From NCBI GenBank assembly GCA_938092005.1, contig CALKOU010000014.1:56818-120817 (forward strand): DNA of 64,000 nt, given 5' to 3'. The notes under the pieces were generated by a model, which was not told the DNA's origin, did no database searches, and saw only the letters and a list, made by a program, of their open reading frames with translations. A program made the position numbers and the translations under genes. Below are positions 38,409-47,380 of the stretch, one piece after another. Every line of letters begins with the position of its first letter. The first letter of the stretch is position 1. The stretch is from an uncultured Flavobacteriaceae bacterium. GTDB taxonomy: Bacteria > Bacteroidota > Bacteroidia > Flavobacteriales > Flavobacteriaceae.

Positions 38409-40883
38409 TTACTTTTCTTTTACGGTTAGCGTATACTCCCCCGATTGCAGAACAAACACATTCCGCTTAACAGCCACTCCATTAAGTTGTAATTTTTTGT
38501 GGGAATACGCAGTAAGTTGAATTTCAGCGGAAGTATTTTCAGGCACAGAAAACGACCAAACAACTGTGTTCTTCTTGCGCTTCCACGAACTTCTTATAAC
38601 CCCATAAGGCGATTTGTGCGACACCTCGACCCAAGTTAATTCGGGTAAAAAAGAGGGTTTCAAGAAAAAGTGTTTAAACCCGGGGTGTTTTTCATCGGGG
38701 CGTATCCCTCCTAAACTTTCGTGAAAAGAAGCTGCAAAACCACTGTGCATGGGGTGGTTAAATGAGTTTCTTAAATAACGTCTTCCTTTTTTCCAATGGT
38801 AAGGCACTTCGGGCCATGTGGTGAGGTCGTGTTCTTCGGTCAAAAAGCCCAAACTCGGATAGTCCGTGATGCTCCACAAGTGCTTTGTTACCTCTAGACA
38901 ACCGTAATCATTGAGTACCGTGTATAGTGGACGATGCCCAAAAATTCCAGTAGTGTAATGCCCGTTTTCCTTTTCCATAATAAGTGAAGCCAAATTATCC
39001 GCCACGGCTTGCTCTTTTTCCTCAGGAACAATTTTTGAAAATAAGGCAAATACATTTCCGGTTTGTGAACCGTAGCTATTTTGGGAAACATCAAAAAAGG
39101 TATCATTAAAGACCTTTTTTACAAAAGCGGCGCGTTTTGCATAGATTTCAGCTGCATCATCTTTATCCAACACATTAGCCATTTTTTGCATGGCAATCAA
39201 AGATTGGTAATACAAGGCTGTTGAGGTTAATGACACAGGGGTATTGATCTTAGGATTTCCCCCTGGGGGACACCAGTCGCCATAACCGTCTGTGAGAATG
39301 CCATCTGGTTTTGTTTCATACAAAAAAGCCATCCAATCTTGCATCATAGACCAGGCATTTTGGATAATGGTTTTGTCTCCATAGTACACATAGGCATACC
39401 AAGGCACCATAACCGTTGCCGCACCCCAGTCGGGGCGTGCTTGATTACACAGCCTTTTTCCAACCGATATATTGGCAGGAGCACGCATGTCGTATGGAAA
39501 TTCATTTTTGTTGTGAACCACTTTTGCTACCCCCAGCATTGTTTGCATATCTGCTGAGGTTTTGTCCCACATACGCTTCATGTCAAAATTGAAAGATGCC
39601 GCCTCTGCCACAACATAGATATCCCCCATCCATGCACAACGCTCGCGATGCGGACAGTCTGTCAAAATCCCTTGAATATTGTCCTCAATTGTCCACATGG
39701 ACACCTCATAAAAGGTATTGATTAACGCATCCGAACATGCAAAAGTTCCTGTTTTTTCCACATCGGTACGTACCAACCAGCCGGCAAAATCGTCAATAGT
39801 TGGTTTTTGACTCAAGCCCTCTATTTGAACATAACGAAACCCGTGATAGGTAAACGTGGGCTCCCACGTTTCTACACCATCTCCTTTACAAATGTAAATG
39901 TCGGTTTGGGTGTTGCCTGTAACATGTATCCCTGTTGAAGCAGGGTCAATATTTTTTTTGTCAGGCATAAGGTGTTCTGCAAAACGCATTTTTATTGCAG
40001 TTCCGCTTCGCTCATTAACTTGAATCTGCAACCAACCCGTCATGTTTTGCCCCATGTCTAAAATCCAACCGTTATCAGAGGGAAGTATAGCCACAGGCAT
40101 TACCTTTCGTATTTTTCGTATCGGTTCCAATGCTTGTTCTATAAGATTATGCGTAGGTGCAGCCACAACCTCAACAGTATCCCACAATTTATCATCTAAG
40201 GAAGGATGGCTCCAATTCTCAATGGCTTTTCGCGCATCATAGGTTTCACCGTGATAAATGTTGTCAAACACAATGGGACCCGAAGTGGCTTTCCAACTGT
40301 CATCAGTTGTTAGCTGTTGTGTTGAGCCATCTTGATAAACGATATCCAAGACGAGAATCGCACGTGGATTACCATAACTTAAGCGAGGAGTAAAGGCCAT
40401 GTTTTGTCCAAAAAATCCATTGCCCAACTTAAGTCCTAGAGCATTTAACCCTACGTTTAGATTTTCAGCTACATCGTGCTTCACATAAAAAGCCCGTTTG
40501 TCGTAAGAAGTTTGTGCAGGATCCAAAACCCTATCTCCAACTTTTTTACCGTTGATATGCAGCTCATACAAACCGAGTCCGCACACAGTTACCGAAGCCG
40601 ATTTTAGCTGTTTGTCAATGGTAAAGGCTCTTCTCAAAAGGGGAGACAAGTGCGTTTTTCGGCTTACAGCTTTTAAATCTGCAGCCGTTGGCTTCCAAGA
40701 TTCAATATCAAAAGGTGGACTGTTTCGTACAATTTCCCGTGTTGCCCATTTGGCATCTCGATTGTCTTTGGAATATCCAATCCAGACCGCATTTCCCCAG
40801 AGCGCATCGTTCTCCTGTGCTACCGACTGTGCCTCTACCAGACAAGCTAAAAGGATAAAAAAATAAAAACTAAACTTGTTCAA
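38409..40883 (-). CDS. GH78 alpha-L-rhamnosidase, intact
   Basis: An 824-residue secreted enzyme, signal peptide MNKFSFYFFILLACLVEAQS. The N-terminal sugar-binding domain (VTVCGLGLYELHINGKKVGD, LKLGNGFFGQN, FDNIYHGETYDAR) and a second beta domain (GWILDMGQNMTGWLQI) precede the (alpha/alpha)6 catalytic domain with the DCPHRERCAWMGD motif (409-421; general acid in this region), YGDWCPPGG, WDKTSADMQTM and HPMHSGFAASFHESLGG. A C-terminal beta domain follows. The start is TTG at 40883, which overlaps the sulfatase stop (TTGA); this gives a perfect signal peptide. It releases terminal rhamnose. Confidence 0.93.
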   Translation of the reverse strand: MNKFSFYFFILLACLVEAQSVAQENDALWGNAVWIGYSKDNRDAKWATREIVRNSPPFDIESWKPTAADLKAVSRKTHLSPLLRRAFTIDKQLKSASVTVCGLGLYELHINGKKVGDRVLDPAQTSYDKRAFYVKHDVAENLNVGLNALGLKLGNGFFGQNMAFTPRLSYGNPRAILVLDIVYQDGSTQQLTTDDSWKATSGPIVFDNIYHGETYDARKAIENWSHPSLDDKLWDTVEVVAAPTHNLIEQALEPIRKIRKVMPVAILPSDNGWILDMGQNMTGWLQIQVNERSGTAIKMRFAEHLMPDKKNIDPASTGIHVTGNTQTDIYICKGDGVETWEPTFTYHGFRYVQIEGLSQKPTIDDFAGWLVRTDVEKTGTFACSDALINTFYEVSMWTIEDNIQGILTDCPHRERCAWMGDIYVVAEAASFNFDMKRMWDKTSADMQTMLGVAKVVHNKNEFPYDMRAPANISVGKRLCNQARPDWGAATVMVPWYAYVYYGDKTIIQNAWSMMQDWMAFLYETKPDGILTDGYGDWCPPGGNPKINTPVSLTSTALYYQSLIAMQKMANVLDKDDAAEIYAKRAAFVKKVFNDTFFDVSQNSYGSQTGNVFALFSKIVPEEKEQAVADNLASLIMEKENGHYTTGIFGHRPLYTVLNDYGCLEVTKHLWSITDYPSLGFLTEEHDLTTWPEVPYHWKKGRRYLRNSFNHPMHSGFAASFHESLGGIRPDEKHPGFKHFFLKPSFLPELTWVEVSHKSPYGVIRSSWKRKKNTVVWSFSVPENTSAEIQLTAYSHKKLQLNGVAVKRNVFVLQSGEYTLTVKEK

Positions 40884-42289
40884 TTTAGCATGCTTTTATA
40901 TTCAGGATTCAATGCTGTTGGTATGGGAGCATTTGTTTCTTCCCACCAGTTCTCTAAAAGTTTTAGAAGCGTTTCTTTCTTCGCGATTTCTTTATCTGCT
41001 AGATTATTCCGCTCTCCGATATCTTCAGACAAATTGTATAATTCTACACCATTATCTTCAAAATAATAGTGTAATTTCCAATTCCCTTTTCGGATTACCG
41101 AACCCGGGCGTGTCCGAAACAATGGATCCCTTGTTTCGTTGTCTTTGACGTTATAAGCTTGTAAATAGATTGGAAAATGCCAAAACAACGCGCGGTCTAA
41201 ATCCGTTGTTTTTTGTTCCAAAACAGCATTTAGGTTATTTCCGTCAAGAGACAATGTATTTGCATCAATACCTGCATAATGCAAAACGGTAGGGAAAATA
41301 TCCAGGTTTGTTATGGGAACATCACTTTTGGAATTGGGTTTTATTTTGTCATTCAACACAAAGAAAAATGGTTCTCTAATACCCCCTTCATAATAGCTTC
41401 CTTTTCCTGCCCTGAGTGGTCTTTGTCTGGTAACGCCATATAGCCCGCCATTGTCAGAAGTGAATACAATAAGTGTATTTTCAAAAAGACCTTTTTCTTT
41501 TAGTTTTTTGATTAACAACCCTATATTTCTATCCAAGTTATCTACCATGGAAGCATAGTCGGGATTTCCTTGCCCCATCCACGGGGTTTTGTTCTTGTAT
41601 TTTGGCACAATACTATCTACGGGCATAATGGGAACATGTACCGCATAGGGAGCATAATTTAAGTAAAAAGGTTGTTTGACTGTATCCACAAACTGAATCG
41701 CTTTCTCCATAATCACATCCGTAAGGTAGTTATCACTTCCCCCTTTTATCTTCACATTTTTATAGGGTGGATAATAACTTTTAGGAAGTCCATTATGCCC
41801 TCCGCCAATATTTACATCAAAGCCATATTCCAGGGGATTATCGCTGAGATGCCACTTGCCAGCTAGACAGGTAGCATATCCATTTTGCTGTAAAACCGTT
41901 GAAAGAGTAGGATGTTCCTTAGAAAGTGTAGTAGTGTTTTTTGTAGGGATCAACTTGCGATTTTCGGATTTTCCACGAGCTGATGATGATACCGTATACA
42001 CGCCGTGCCTAGGTGTCCATTTTCCTGTCATCAAACACGCTCTGCTAGGAGCACAATTTGATGCCGAGGCATATCCGTTCGTAAACACCATGCCACGGGC
42101 CGAAAGCGCATCAATATTTGGGGTTTCATAATACATACTGCCCATAAAGCCCACATCTCGCCATCCAAGGTCATCCACATTGATAATGATAATATTGGGG
42201 ACTTCGTCAGCTTTCGATTTGGTTCTACAAGAGCTACTTAATGCTACAAGTAAGATAAAAACGAATGTTAATCTCATATTTTTTTCCAT
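40880..42289 (-). CDS. S1-family sulfatase, lipoprotein (Cys type)
   Basis: A 469-residue sulfatase with a lipoprotein signal (LVALSSSC, Cys21). Active-site block: NIIIINVDDLGWRDVGFMGS with metal-binding Asp residues and the formylglycine motif NCAPSRACLMTG (Cys79), the CxPSR consensus recognised by aerobic maturation enzymes. Downstream: ATCLAGKWHL, FYLNYAPYAVHVPIMP, TLIVFTSDNGGL, LRAGKGSYYEGGIREPFFF, and WKLHYYFEDNGVELYNL. It removes sulfate esters from the polysaccharide; exact position is unknown. An alternative start is the Met5 (MRLTFVFI). Confidence 0.94.
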   Translation of the reverse strand: MEKNMRLTFVFILLVALSSSCRTKSKADEVPNIIIINVDDLGWRDVGFMGSMYYETPNIDALSARGMVFTNGYASASNCAPSRACLMTGKWTPRHGVYTVSSSARGKSENRKLIPTKNTTTLSKEHPTLSTVLQQNGYATCLAGKWHLSDNPLEYGFDVNIGGGHNGLPKSYYPPYKNVKIKGGSDNYLTDVIMEKAIQFVDTVKQPFYLNYAPYAVHVPIMPVDSIVPKYKNKTPWMGQGNPDYASMVDNLDRNIGLLIKKLKEKGLFENTLIVFTSDNGGLYGVTRQRPLRAGKGSYYEGGIREPFFFVLNDKIKPNSKSDVPITNLDIFPTVLHYAGIDANTLSLDGNNLNAVLEQKTTDLDRALFWHFPIYLQAYNVKDNETRDPLFRTRPGSVIRKGNWKLHYYFEDNGVELYNLSEDIGERNNLADKEIAKKETLLKLLENWWEETNAPIPTALNPEYKSMLN

Positions 42290-42315
42290 TTTTAATTTGA
42301 AAGTTTTTTTGACAC

Positions 42316-44697
42316 CTAGATCTTTTCTTTTTCATAACTAAAGCTAAATGTTGGTGAATACGCATGTGCATTTTCCATAAGGCTAACTATTTCTTTTACG
42401 ACCTTAGGATTTTGATTGGCCACATTATATTGCTCACCTGGGTCAGAGGGTAAATGATACAATTCAATAGGTGCAGAAACATTATCACTCATATTTAAAC
42501 GTACGCCTTTCCAATCTCCAAAACGCACAGCTTGCTTTCCGCCTTTTGCGTGAAACTCCCAGTACAAGTAGTTGTGCTTGGGCTGCTTTTTACCTAGCAT
42601 CTCTGGCAAAAAAGAGATTCCGTCAATGTTGTTGGGTACATCAACGTTTGCAATTTCACAAGCTGTGGGCAAAAAATCCCAAAAAGCAGAAATGTGGTTG
42701 GATGTGCTTTTTCCTTTTATTTTATTGGGCCAGTATGCAATTAGTGGCACACGTATCCCTCCTTCATATAAATCGCGCTTATAGCCTCTAAACACAGCAT
42801 TACTGTCAAAATAATCTGGATCTGCACCCCCTTCCTTGTGCGGTCCGTTATCTGATGTGAAAAGTATTAGGGTGTTTTCTGCAATTCCCAAATCTTCCAA
42901 TTTTTTTCTAATCTCACCCACTTGTTTATCCAACAAATACACCATAGCAGCAAAAGCCGCATGAGATTCCTTTTGTGAACCATACGGCCCTTTTCTATAC
43001 CGTGGACCATCATCAAGACCCGCATATTCTTTTTCAGGAAGGTATTTCCCACTGAATTTTTGAAGAAGACTATCGGGAACAAGAAGTTCAGCATGTGGAA
43101 TTATGGAAGGATAGTACATAAAAAAAGGGCTGTCTTTATGTTTTTCAATAAACGCTAACGATTTTTCATGAATGACATCTGGAGCATAGATTTCAGTTTT
43201 TTTTCCTGCATTCCCCGTCAAAATTTTTTTGGTTTGATTTTCCCACAAGTGGTAAGGATAATAATTGTGTCCCAATCGCTGACAATTGTATCCGTAGAAA
43301 GTATCAAAACCTTGATTATTTGGATCTCCATCTGAGCCCGGAAAACCCAATCCCCATTTGCCAAAAGCACCGGTGGCATATCCTGCCGACTTTAAGATTT
43401 TGGCAACGGTTACAGCAGAGAAATCTAGAGGAAACTGACCCTCTGGTCTCATTTCCTTATTACCCCTAATAAATGTATGACCCGTATGCAACCCTGTCAT
43501 GAGTGCAGATCGGGATGGCGCGCAAACCGTTGATCCTGAGTAATGCTGATTGAAAAACATCCCATCCGCTGCCAATTTATCGATGTTGGGGGTTTGAAAA
43601 TTCTTTTGACCCGTAAAACTCAAATCACCATACCCGAGATCATCTGCTAGAATATAGATGATGTTTGGCTTTAAACTATTTTGAACTTCTATTACACTTG
43701 AAAATGTGTTACTGCCATAATTTACGGATTGTACCTTTAAAGTATTGATCTGCTCTTGAAGATTGGATATAATTTGATCAACTTGTTGTTGACTATAAGT
43801 ACTACTTTGTGATGCAAGTAGATAGCTTTTTGTAACCACATCTTGGTCGTCTGTAGGGTCAGCAACATTTTTGATTTGATTATTTTCGGCGCTAACAGTA
43901 CCATTAAGTAAAATATTTGAGTTATTAACAGGTTTTTCTGAACTTACAAATCTAACTGAGTAACCATCCGTCTTAAAATTATTTTGAAAATTTGATTTAT
44001 AATCTTCAAAATTTATATAGGTACATACGCTATTATTTTGATTATGTTCATTTTTTGACCAGAAATACGTTTGTATCCCCCTTGAACCAAAATAATCAGT
44101 AGAACAACAACCGGCCCTTACACCAACAGGGATAGCATTAAATAGGGAAGAGTTATTAGATTCTTTATTCAAACCAGGAGAACCATCCACATCGGAACTA
44201 TTCCATAGTTGGACTGATGCTAACGATTTTGCTAATTTATTTCCATCAGTAGAGTTGTCAAAATTAAATCCAGCCGAGGTCATATATTGATAAAATTCAT
44301 TCCAATCATCGTTATTGGGAACTCTAAATCCAGTTGGCGCAAATTCCTTTCTTAAGCTCGCATCATTAAGAGATGCTTCATCAAATATTCCAGCAACTGC
44401 GTACCAATTGTATAGCTTTCCATAACTTTTGTCGTCTGTAAAATCATTTTCATAGTAACACCAAGCGCCAATTGTTAAATCTTTCCAAACAGTCTGGTCT
44501 TCTATATAGGGGATTGGAGTTCCATCTCGATATGTTTCAACTTCTGCGTTAACTACTGACCAGTATTGATCTCCATATTTAATCCATTCAAATGAATTTG
44601 AGTCCTGGTCTAATGAAGTTCCTGTATTTTGTGAGTATGAATTAGAAAAAAAAGTGTAAAACAGTAATCCAAAAAGGATGAGTAGATGATTTTTCAT
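42316..44697 (-). CDS. FISUMP-domain protein fused to an S1-family sulfatase
   Basis: A 793-residue protein with two parts. Signal peptide MKNHLLILFGLLFYTFFSNS. Residues about 36-252 are a Fibrobacter-succinogenes major paralogous (FISUMP) domain: YGDQYWSVVNAEVETYRDGT, YGKLYNWYAVAGIFDEA, PTGFRVPNNDDWNEFYQYMT, YFWSKNEHN, GYSVRFVSS. Residues 273-293 read like tail-fibre collar repeats (NQIKNVADP, QDVVTKSYL), then a coiled coil at 297-323. Residues about 342-793 are a complete sulfatase: PNIIYILADDLGYGDLSF, VCAPSRSALMTG (Cys392), TLILFTSDNGPH, YEGGIRVPLIAYWPNK. FISUMP domains are usually surface-adhesion modules, so this looks like a surface-anchored or complex-bound sulfatase. The fusion is in one frame with no break. 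Confidence 0.88.
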   Translation of the reverse strand: MKNHLLILFGLLFYTFFSNSYSQNTGTSLDQDSNSFEWIKYGDQYWSVVNAEVETYRDGTPIPYIEDQTVWKDLTIGAWCYYENDFTDDKSYGKLYNWYAVAGIFDEASLNDASLRKEFAPTGFRVPNNDDWNEFYQYMTSAGFNFDNSTDGNKLAKSLASVQLWNSSDVDGSPGLNKESNNSSLFNAIPVGVRAGCCSTDYFGSRGIQTYFWSKNEHNQNNSVCTYINFEDYKSNFQNNFKTDGYSVRFVSSEKPVNNSNILLNGTVSAENNQIKNVADPTDDQDVVTKSYLLASQSSTYSQQQVDQIISNLQEQINTLKVQSVNYGSNTFSSVIEVQNSLKPNIIYILADDLGYGDLSFTGQKNFQTPNIDKLAADGMFFNQHYSGSTVCAPSRSALMTGLHTGHTFIRGNKEMRPEGQFPLDFSAVTVAKILKSAGYATGAFGKWGLGFPGSDGDPNNQGFDTFYGYNCQRLGHNYYPYHLWENQTKKILTGNAGKKTEIYAPDVIHEKSLAFIEKHKDSPFFMYYPSIIPHAELLVPDSLLQKFSGKYLPEKEYAGLDDGPRYRKGPYGSQKESHAAFAAMVYLLDKQVGEIRKKLEDLGIAENTLILFTSDNGPHKEGGADPDYFDSNAVFRGYKRDLYEGGIRVPLIAYWPNKIKGKSTSNHISAFWDFLPTACEIANVDVPNNIDGISFLPEMLGKKQPKHNYLYWEFHAKGGKQAVRFGDWKGVRLNMSDNVSAPIELYHLPSDPGEQYNVANQNPKVVKEIVSLMENAHAYSPTFSFSYEKEKI

Positions 44698-44794
44698 TTT
44701 CTAAAATTAAAAAAAAAAACGAAATGGGTTTGTTGCCGTTAACTAAGCTTTAAAGATTAAATCCTTAGAAAAGTTATTTAACAATTGAAGCGAT

Positions 44795-44823
44795 TGCTTC
44801 GAAAACAAGTCAATTGGGACTAC
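44795..44823. repeat. partial 29-nt copy of the island repeat
   Basis: The 29 nt (TGCTTCGAAAACAAGTCAAT and onward) recur identically 111 nt further right (44906-44934), at the end of the full 63-bp copy. The stretch 44698-45255 holds no convincing gene; it consists of these repeats, two terminators and the island's right boundary. Confidence 0.8.
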
Positions 44824-44867
44824 AGTCGAACCTTCAACCCTTTTTGAGTTGGAGGTTTTTTGTTTTC

Positions 44868-44930
44868 AAAAAGATTCTAAAATCTTGTTTAACAAACAGA
44901 GGTTCTGCTTCGAAAACAAGTCAATTGGGA
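44868..44930. repeat. 63-bp island repeat, right copy
   Basis: Identical to 27390-27452 except for one T-to-C change, including the AAGATT-CTAA-AATCTT dyad. Both copies are preceded by ACAGTCGAACC and a terminator-like hairpin. The copy here is followed by CTACTAAG, the left one by rhamnosidase sequence. Confidence 0.9.
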
Positions 44931-44938
44931 CTACTAAG

Positions 44939-44968
44939 AAACTCCTTGAGACATCAAGGAGTTTTTAT
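44939..44968 (+). terminator. perfect-stem terminator near the island's right end
   Basis: 11-bp stem AAACTCCTTGA/TCAAGGAGTTT (44939-44949, 44954-44964) with a GACA loop and T-rich tail. It does not follow a recognisable + strand gene, consistent with a gene lost or left behind by recombination. Confidence 0.75.
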
Positions 44969-45092
44969 TTTGGGGTCAAGTGATGCTTGCATCGTCTTGA
45001 GAACAAAAGAAAAAATCAGATGGCAAAGCAATCGGAGTTTCTTTGGGCTGTTCTAACTACTGGCCCATTCCGCAACAACGTGGAGGAATGAA

Positions 45093-45111
45093 TCCAGCTC
45101 CCGCTACTAAA
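45093..45111 (+). repeat. island right attachment repeat (tRNA-fMet 3' end)
   Basis: TCCAGCTCCCGCTACTAAA is identical to 26987-27005, i.e. the last 14 nt of tRNA-fMet and 5 nt beyond. Upstream of it, a CATTCC/GGAATG hairpin (45066-45090) replaces the rest of the tRNA. Confidence 0.85.
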
Positions 45112-45112
45112 C

Positions 45113-45146
45113 AAGACCAAATGACACAGTGCTTGGTCTTTTTTTT
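45113..45146 (+). terminator. terminator at the island's right end
   Basis: Stem AAGACCAA/TTGGTCTT (45113-45120, 45133-45140) followed by a run of T. Its position just after the repeated tRNA end suggests it was the tRNA-fMet terminator before integration. Confidence 0.75.
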
Positions 45147-45255
45147 ATGCATCGTATAGAAACTTGTTTGGGATGAAAACGTCGAAAAACATGGGTCTTG
45201 ATTATTATTCAAACAGCCCCAATTCTTGTCCAGCAAACTAAGACACATTGCCCAT

Positions 45256-46323
45256 TTATTTTACATAAAACTTAAATGTGGTAGCTGTTTCATATTGCTG
45301 ACCTGGGTGCAATAAAACAGGTAAGAAGTTTTGCTGGTTTGGAGCATTGGGAAATTCTTGTGTCTCAAAGCAAAAACCGGATCTAGCCGCGTATGTATTG
45401 TCCTTATTATCAGGATGTGGAGCATTCAAAAAATTTCCTGTATAGAATTGAATACCTGGTGCATCCGAAAAGACTTCTAAAAATCGTCCCGTAGTTGGTT
45501 CATAAGCTGACGCTATAAAGGATGATTCTTGTTGTTTTCCGTTACGCACCCAACAATGATCATATCCATGACCATATGCCAGTTGCTGGTCGCTAGAATT
45601 TATCTCATTCCCAATGGACTTAGGGGTTCTAAAATCAAAGGGGGTTCCCGCCACACTTCTAAATTCGCCTGTTGGAATTTGCGTTGTATCCACTGGCAAA
45701 AAAGTATCTGCGTTAATAACTACATCATGATTCAATATGGAAGTGTTAAAATCTGCAGTTAAGTTAAAATAGGAATGCTGCGTAAGGTTAACAATTGTCT
45801 TTTTATCTGTTTCTGCGGCATAGGCAACACACAACTCATCATGGTTGTTTAACGTATACGTTACGCTTACCTCAAGGTTTCCTGGATATCCTTCTTCTAT
45901 ATCAGAACTTCGATAACGAAGCACAACAGAAGCAGTTGTTTCGTCAATCACTTCTTTTGCTTGCCAAACCACCTTATCAAATCCCTTTATGCCTCCGTGC
46001 AAATGGTTGGAGCCGTTATTTAGCGCCAAACGATAGGTTTCGCCGTCAATCGAAAAAGTTCCTTCAGCAATCCGATTTGCATAACGGCCTACAATGGCGC
46101 CAAGATATGGACTGTTAACTTCGTAAGCTGCAAGTGAATCATAACCCAATACAATATTTTTATAAACGTTATTTTTATCTTTCACCTTCCAGGAAGTGAT
46201 GATGCCACCATAGTTGATGATACGCACTTCCATGCCCTTTTGGTTCTTCAATATAAATTGATCAACTGCTACGTTGTCGGATGTTTTGCCAAACGATCTT
46301 TTTTCTATGGTAACAAGCGGCAT
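45256..46323 (-). CDS. galM: aldose 1-epimerase (mutarotase)
   Basis: Interconverts alpha- and beta-galactose/glucose so that galactokinase receives the alpha form. Motifs: NYGGIITSWKVKD, YLGAIVGRYANRIAEGTFS, NNGSNHLHGGIKGFDKVVW (catalytic His region), VNLTQHSYFNLT, YGHGYDHCWV, APGIQFYTGNFL, with the catalytic Glu in FCFETQEFPNAPN. Length 355 is normal; no signal peptide, so cytoplasmic. It lies 19 nt downstream of galT and completes the Leloir operon. Confidence 0.96.
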   Translation of the reverse strand: MPLVTIEKRSFGKTSDNVAVDQFILKNQKGMEVRIINYGGIITSWKVKDKNNVYKNIVLGYDSLAAYEVNSPYLGAIVGRYANRIAEGTFSIDGETYRLALNNGSNHLHGGIKGFDKVVWQAKEVIDETTASVVLRYRSSDIEEGYPGNLEVSVTYTLNNHDELCVAYAAETDKKTIVNLTQHSYFNLTADFNTSILNHDVVINADTFLPVDTTQIPTGEFRSVAGTPFDFRTPKSIGNEINSSDQQLAYGHGYDHCWVRNGKQQESSFIASAYEPTTGRFLEVFSDAPGIQFYTGNFLNAPHPDNKDNTYAARSGFCFETQEFPNAPNQQNFLPVLLHPGQQYETATTFKFYVK

Positions 46324-46342
46324 ACGATTTCTATTTATAAAT

Positions 46343-47380
46343 TTATGTTTGTGAATAATGTATATCTGTGCATGCGTTTAGGCGCTTTGCTGCTTGCTCA
46401 GCCGTAATATCACGTTGTGGGTTTGCAAACATTTCATAACCCACCATAAATTTTTTAACCTCCGCAGACCTAAGCAGTGGCGGGTAAAACGACATATGCA
46501 TATGCCAAAAAGAGTTGTCTTTCCCGTTAGTTGGTGCCTGATGTATCCCTGCGGAATAAGGAAACGAGGTTTCAAACAAGTTGTCGTATTTGATGGTAAG
46601 TGCTTTTAATATGCTTGCATAATCGTTTGTTTCTTGCGCAGTTAAAGCCGTGATAGAGGCAACATGTCTTTTGGGAATAATCATGGTCTCGAAGGGCCAA
46701 ACAGCCCAATAGGGCACTAAAGCCACAAAGGTTTCATTTTCTAGCACGATACGCTCTTTCGCTTCAAGTTCTTGTTTGAGGTAATCACCAAGTAAACTTT
46801 TACCCTTTTCATCCCAGTATTTTTCTTGTTGTAGGGCTTTCTTTTGAACTTCTTGAGGGATAGATCGCTGTGCCCATATCTGCCCATGTGGATGAGGGTT
46901 TGAACAACCCATTATGGCGCCTTTGTTTTCAAAGATCTGAACGTGATTGATGTTAGGGTTACCTCCAAGTTGCGTATACTCATCTTGCCAAAGTTTAATA
47001 ACCGCTACAATAGCATCTTCATCCATAAGCGGAAGCGTCAGTCCGTGATTAGGGGAATAACAAACCACTTTGCAAATTCCCGATTCAGAAGAAGCTTCTA
47101 AAAGCCCATCGGACAAGTGTTCGGCTTCCGTTTCTAAAAGGGCAGCAAAATCATTGGAAAAACTGTAGACCCCGTTGTAGTTGGGATTTTTGACACCGCC
47201 AGCACGTTCATTCCCTGGACACAAATAGCATTTTGGATCATAGGTCACTTGAGCCGCTTGTTGCGGGATATCTTTTTTTCCTTGCCAAGGTCTTTTGGTG
47301 CGGTGCGGAGAAACCAATACCCACTCGCCCGTTAATATGTTTTTTCGTCTATGCGGTGTGTTATTTATATCCATGATCAT
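46343..47380 (-). CDS. galT: UDP-glucose--hexose-1-phosphate uridylyltransferase
   Basis: Exchanges UMP between UDP-glucose and galactose 1-phosphate. Zn-binding C-Y-L-C-P-G-N-E-R motif near residue 50, NDFAALL, GCSNPHPHGQIWAQ with the active-site H-P-H, and a C-terminal block EMFANPQRDITAEQAAKRL. Length 345 is normal. The start is either the ATG at 47380, whose bases overlap the galK stop (ATGA), or Met3 at 47374; I keep the first because of the coupling. Confidence 0.97.
   Translation of the reverse strand: MIMDINNTPHRRKNILTGEWVLVSPHRTKRPWQGKKDIPQQAAQVTYDPKCYLCPGNERAGGVKNPNYNGVYSFSNDFAALLETEAEHLSDGLLEASSESGICKVVCYSPNHGLTLPLMDEDAIVAVIKLWQDEYTQLGGNPNINHVQIFENKGAIMGCSNPHPHGQIWAQRSIPQEVQKKALQQEKYWDEKGKSLLGDYLKQELEAKERIVLENETFVALVPYWAVWPFETMIIPKRHVASITALTAQETNDYASILKALTIKYDNLFETSFPYSAGIHQAPTNGKDNSFWHMHMSFYPPLLRSAEVKKFMVGYEMFANPQRDITAEQAAKRLNACTDIHYSQT

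Larger units (their letters stand above)
27001..45111. mobile_element. genomic island integrated at the tRNA-fMet 3' end (inferred)
   Basis: The left boundary is the tRNA-fMet gene; the right boundary is an exact 19-nt repeat of its 3' end, TCCAGCTCCCGCTACTAAA (26987-27005 and 45093-45111). Just beyond the right copy is a strong + strand terminator where the tRNA's original terminator would be expected. The contents are foreign-looking catabolic cargo, all minus strand, plus a GIY-YIG gene at the left end. No integrase, relaxase or phage structural gene is visible, so the element is either decayed or moved by another route. Confidence 0.65.

Noticed and set aside
42471..42791. 106-codon + strand frame inside the sulfatase fusion gene
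   Set aside because: Antisense to a clear sulfatase domain and without any domain of its own.
44868..44930. Integron attC-like site (GTTTAAC core, inverted arms)
   Set aside because: Only one core box fits, there is no gene cassette array and no integron integrase; the repeat is better described as a dyad-containing direct repeat.
44814..45056. 80-codon + strand frame across the repeat region
   Set aside because: Its translation follows the repeats and terminator hairpins, with no domain; it is not a believable gene.
27001..45111. Prophage or conjugative element
   Set aside because: No capsid, tail, terminase, relaxase, Tra or integrase gene is present in the interval.
45057..45248. 63-codon minus-strand frame between island and galM
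   Set aside because: Runs through the attachment repeat and terminator, no homology recognised.
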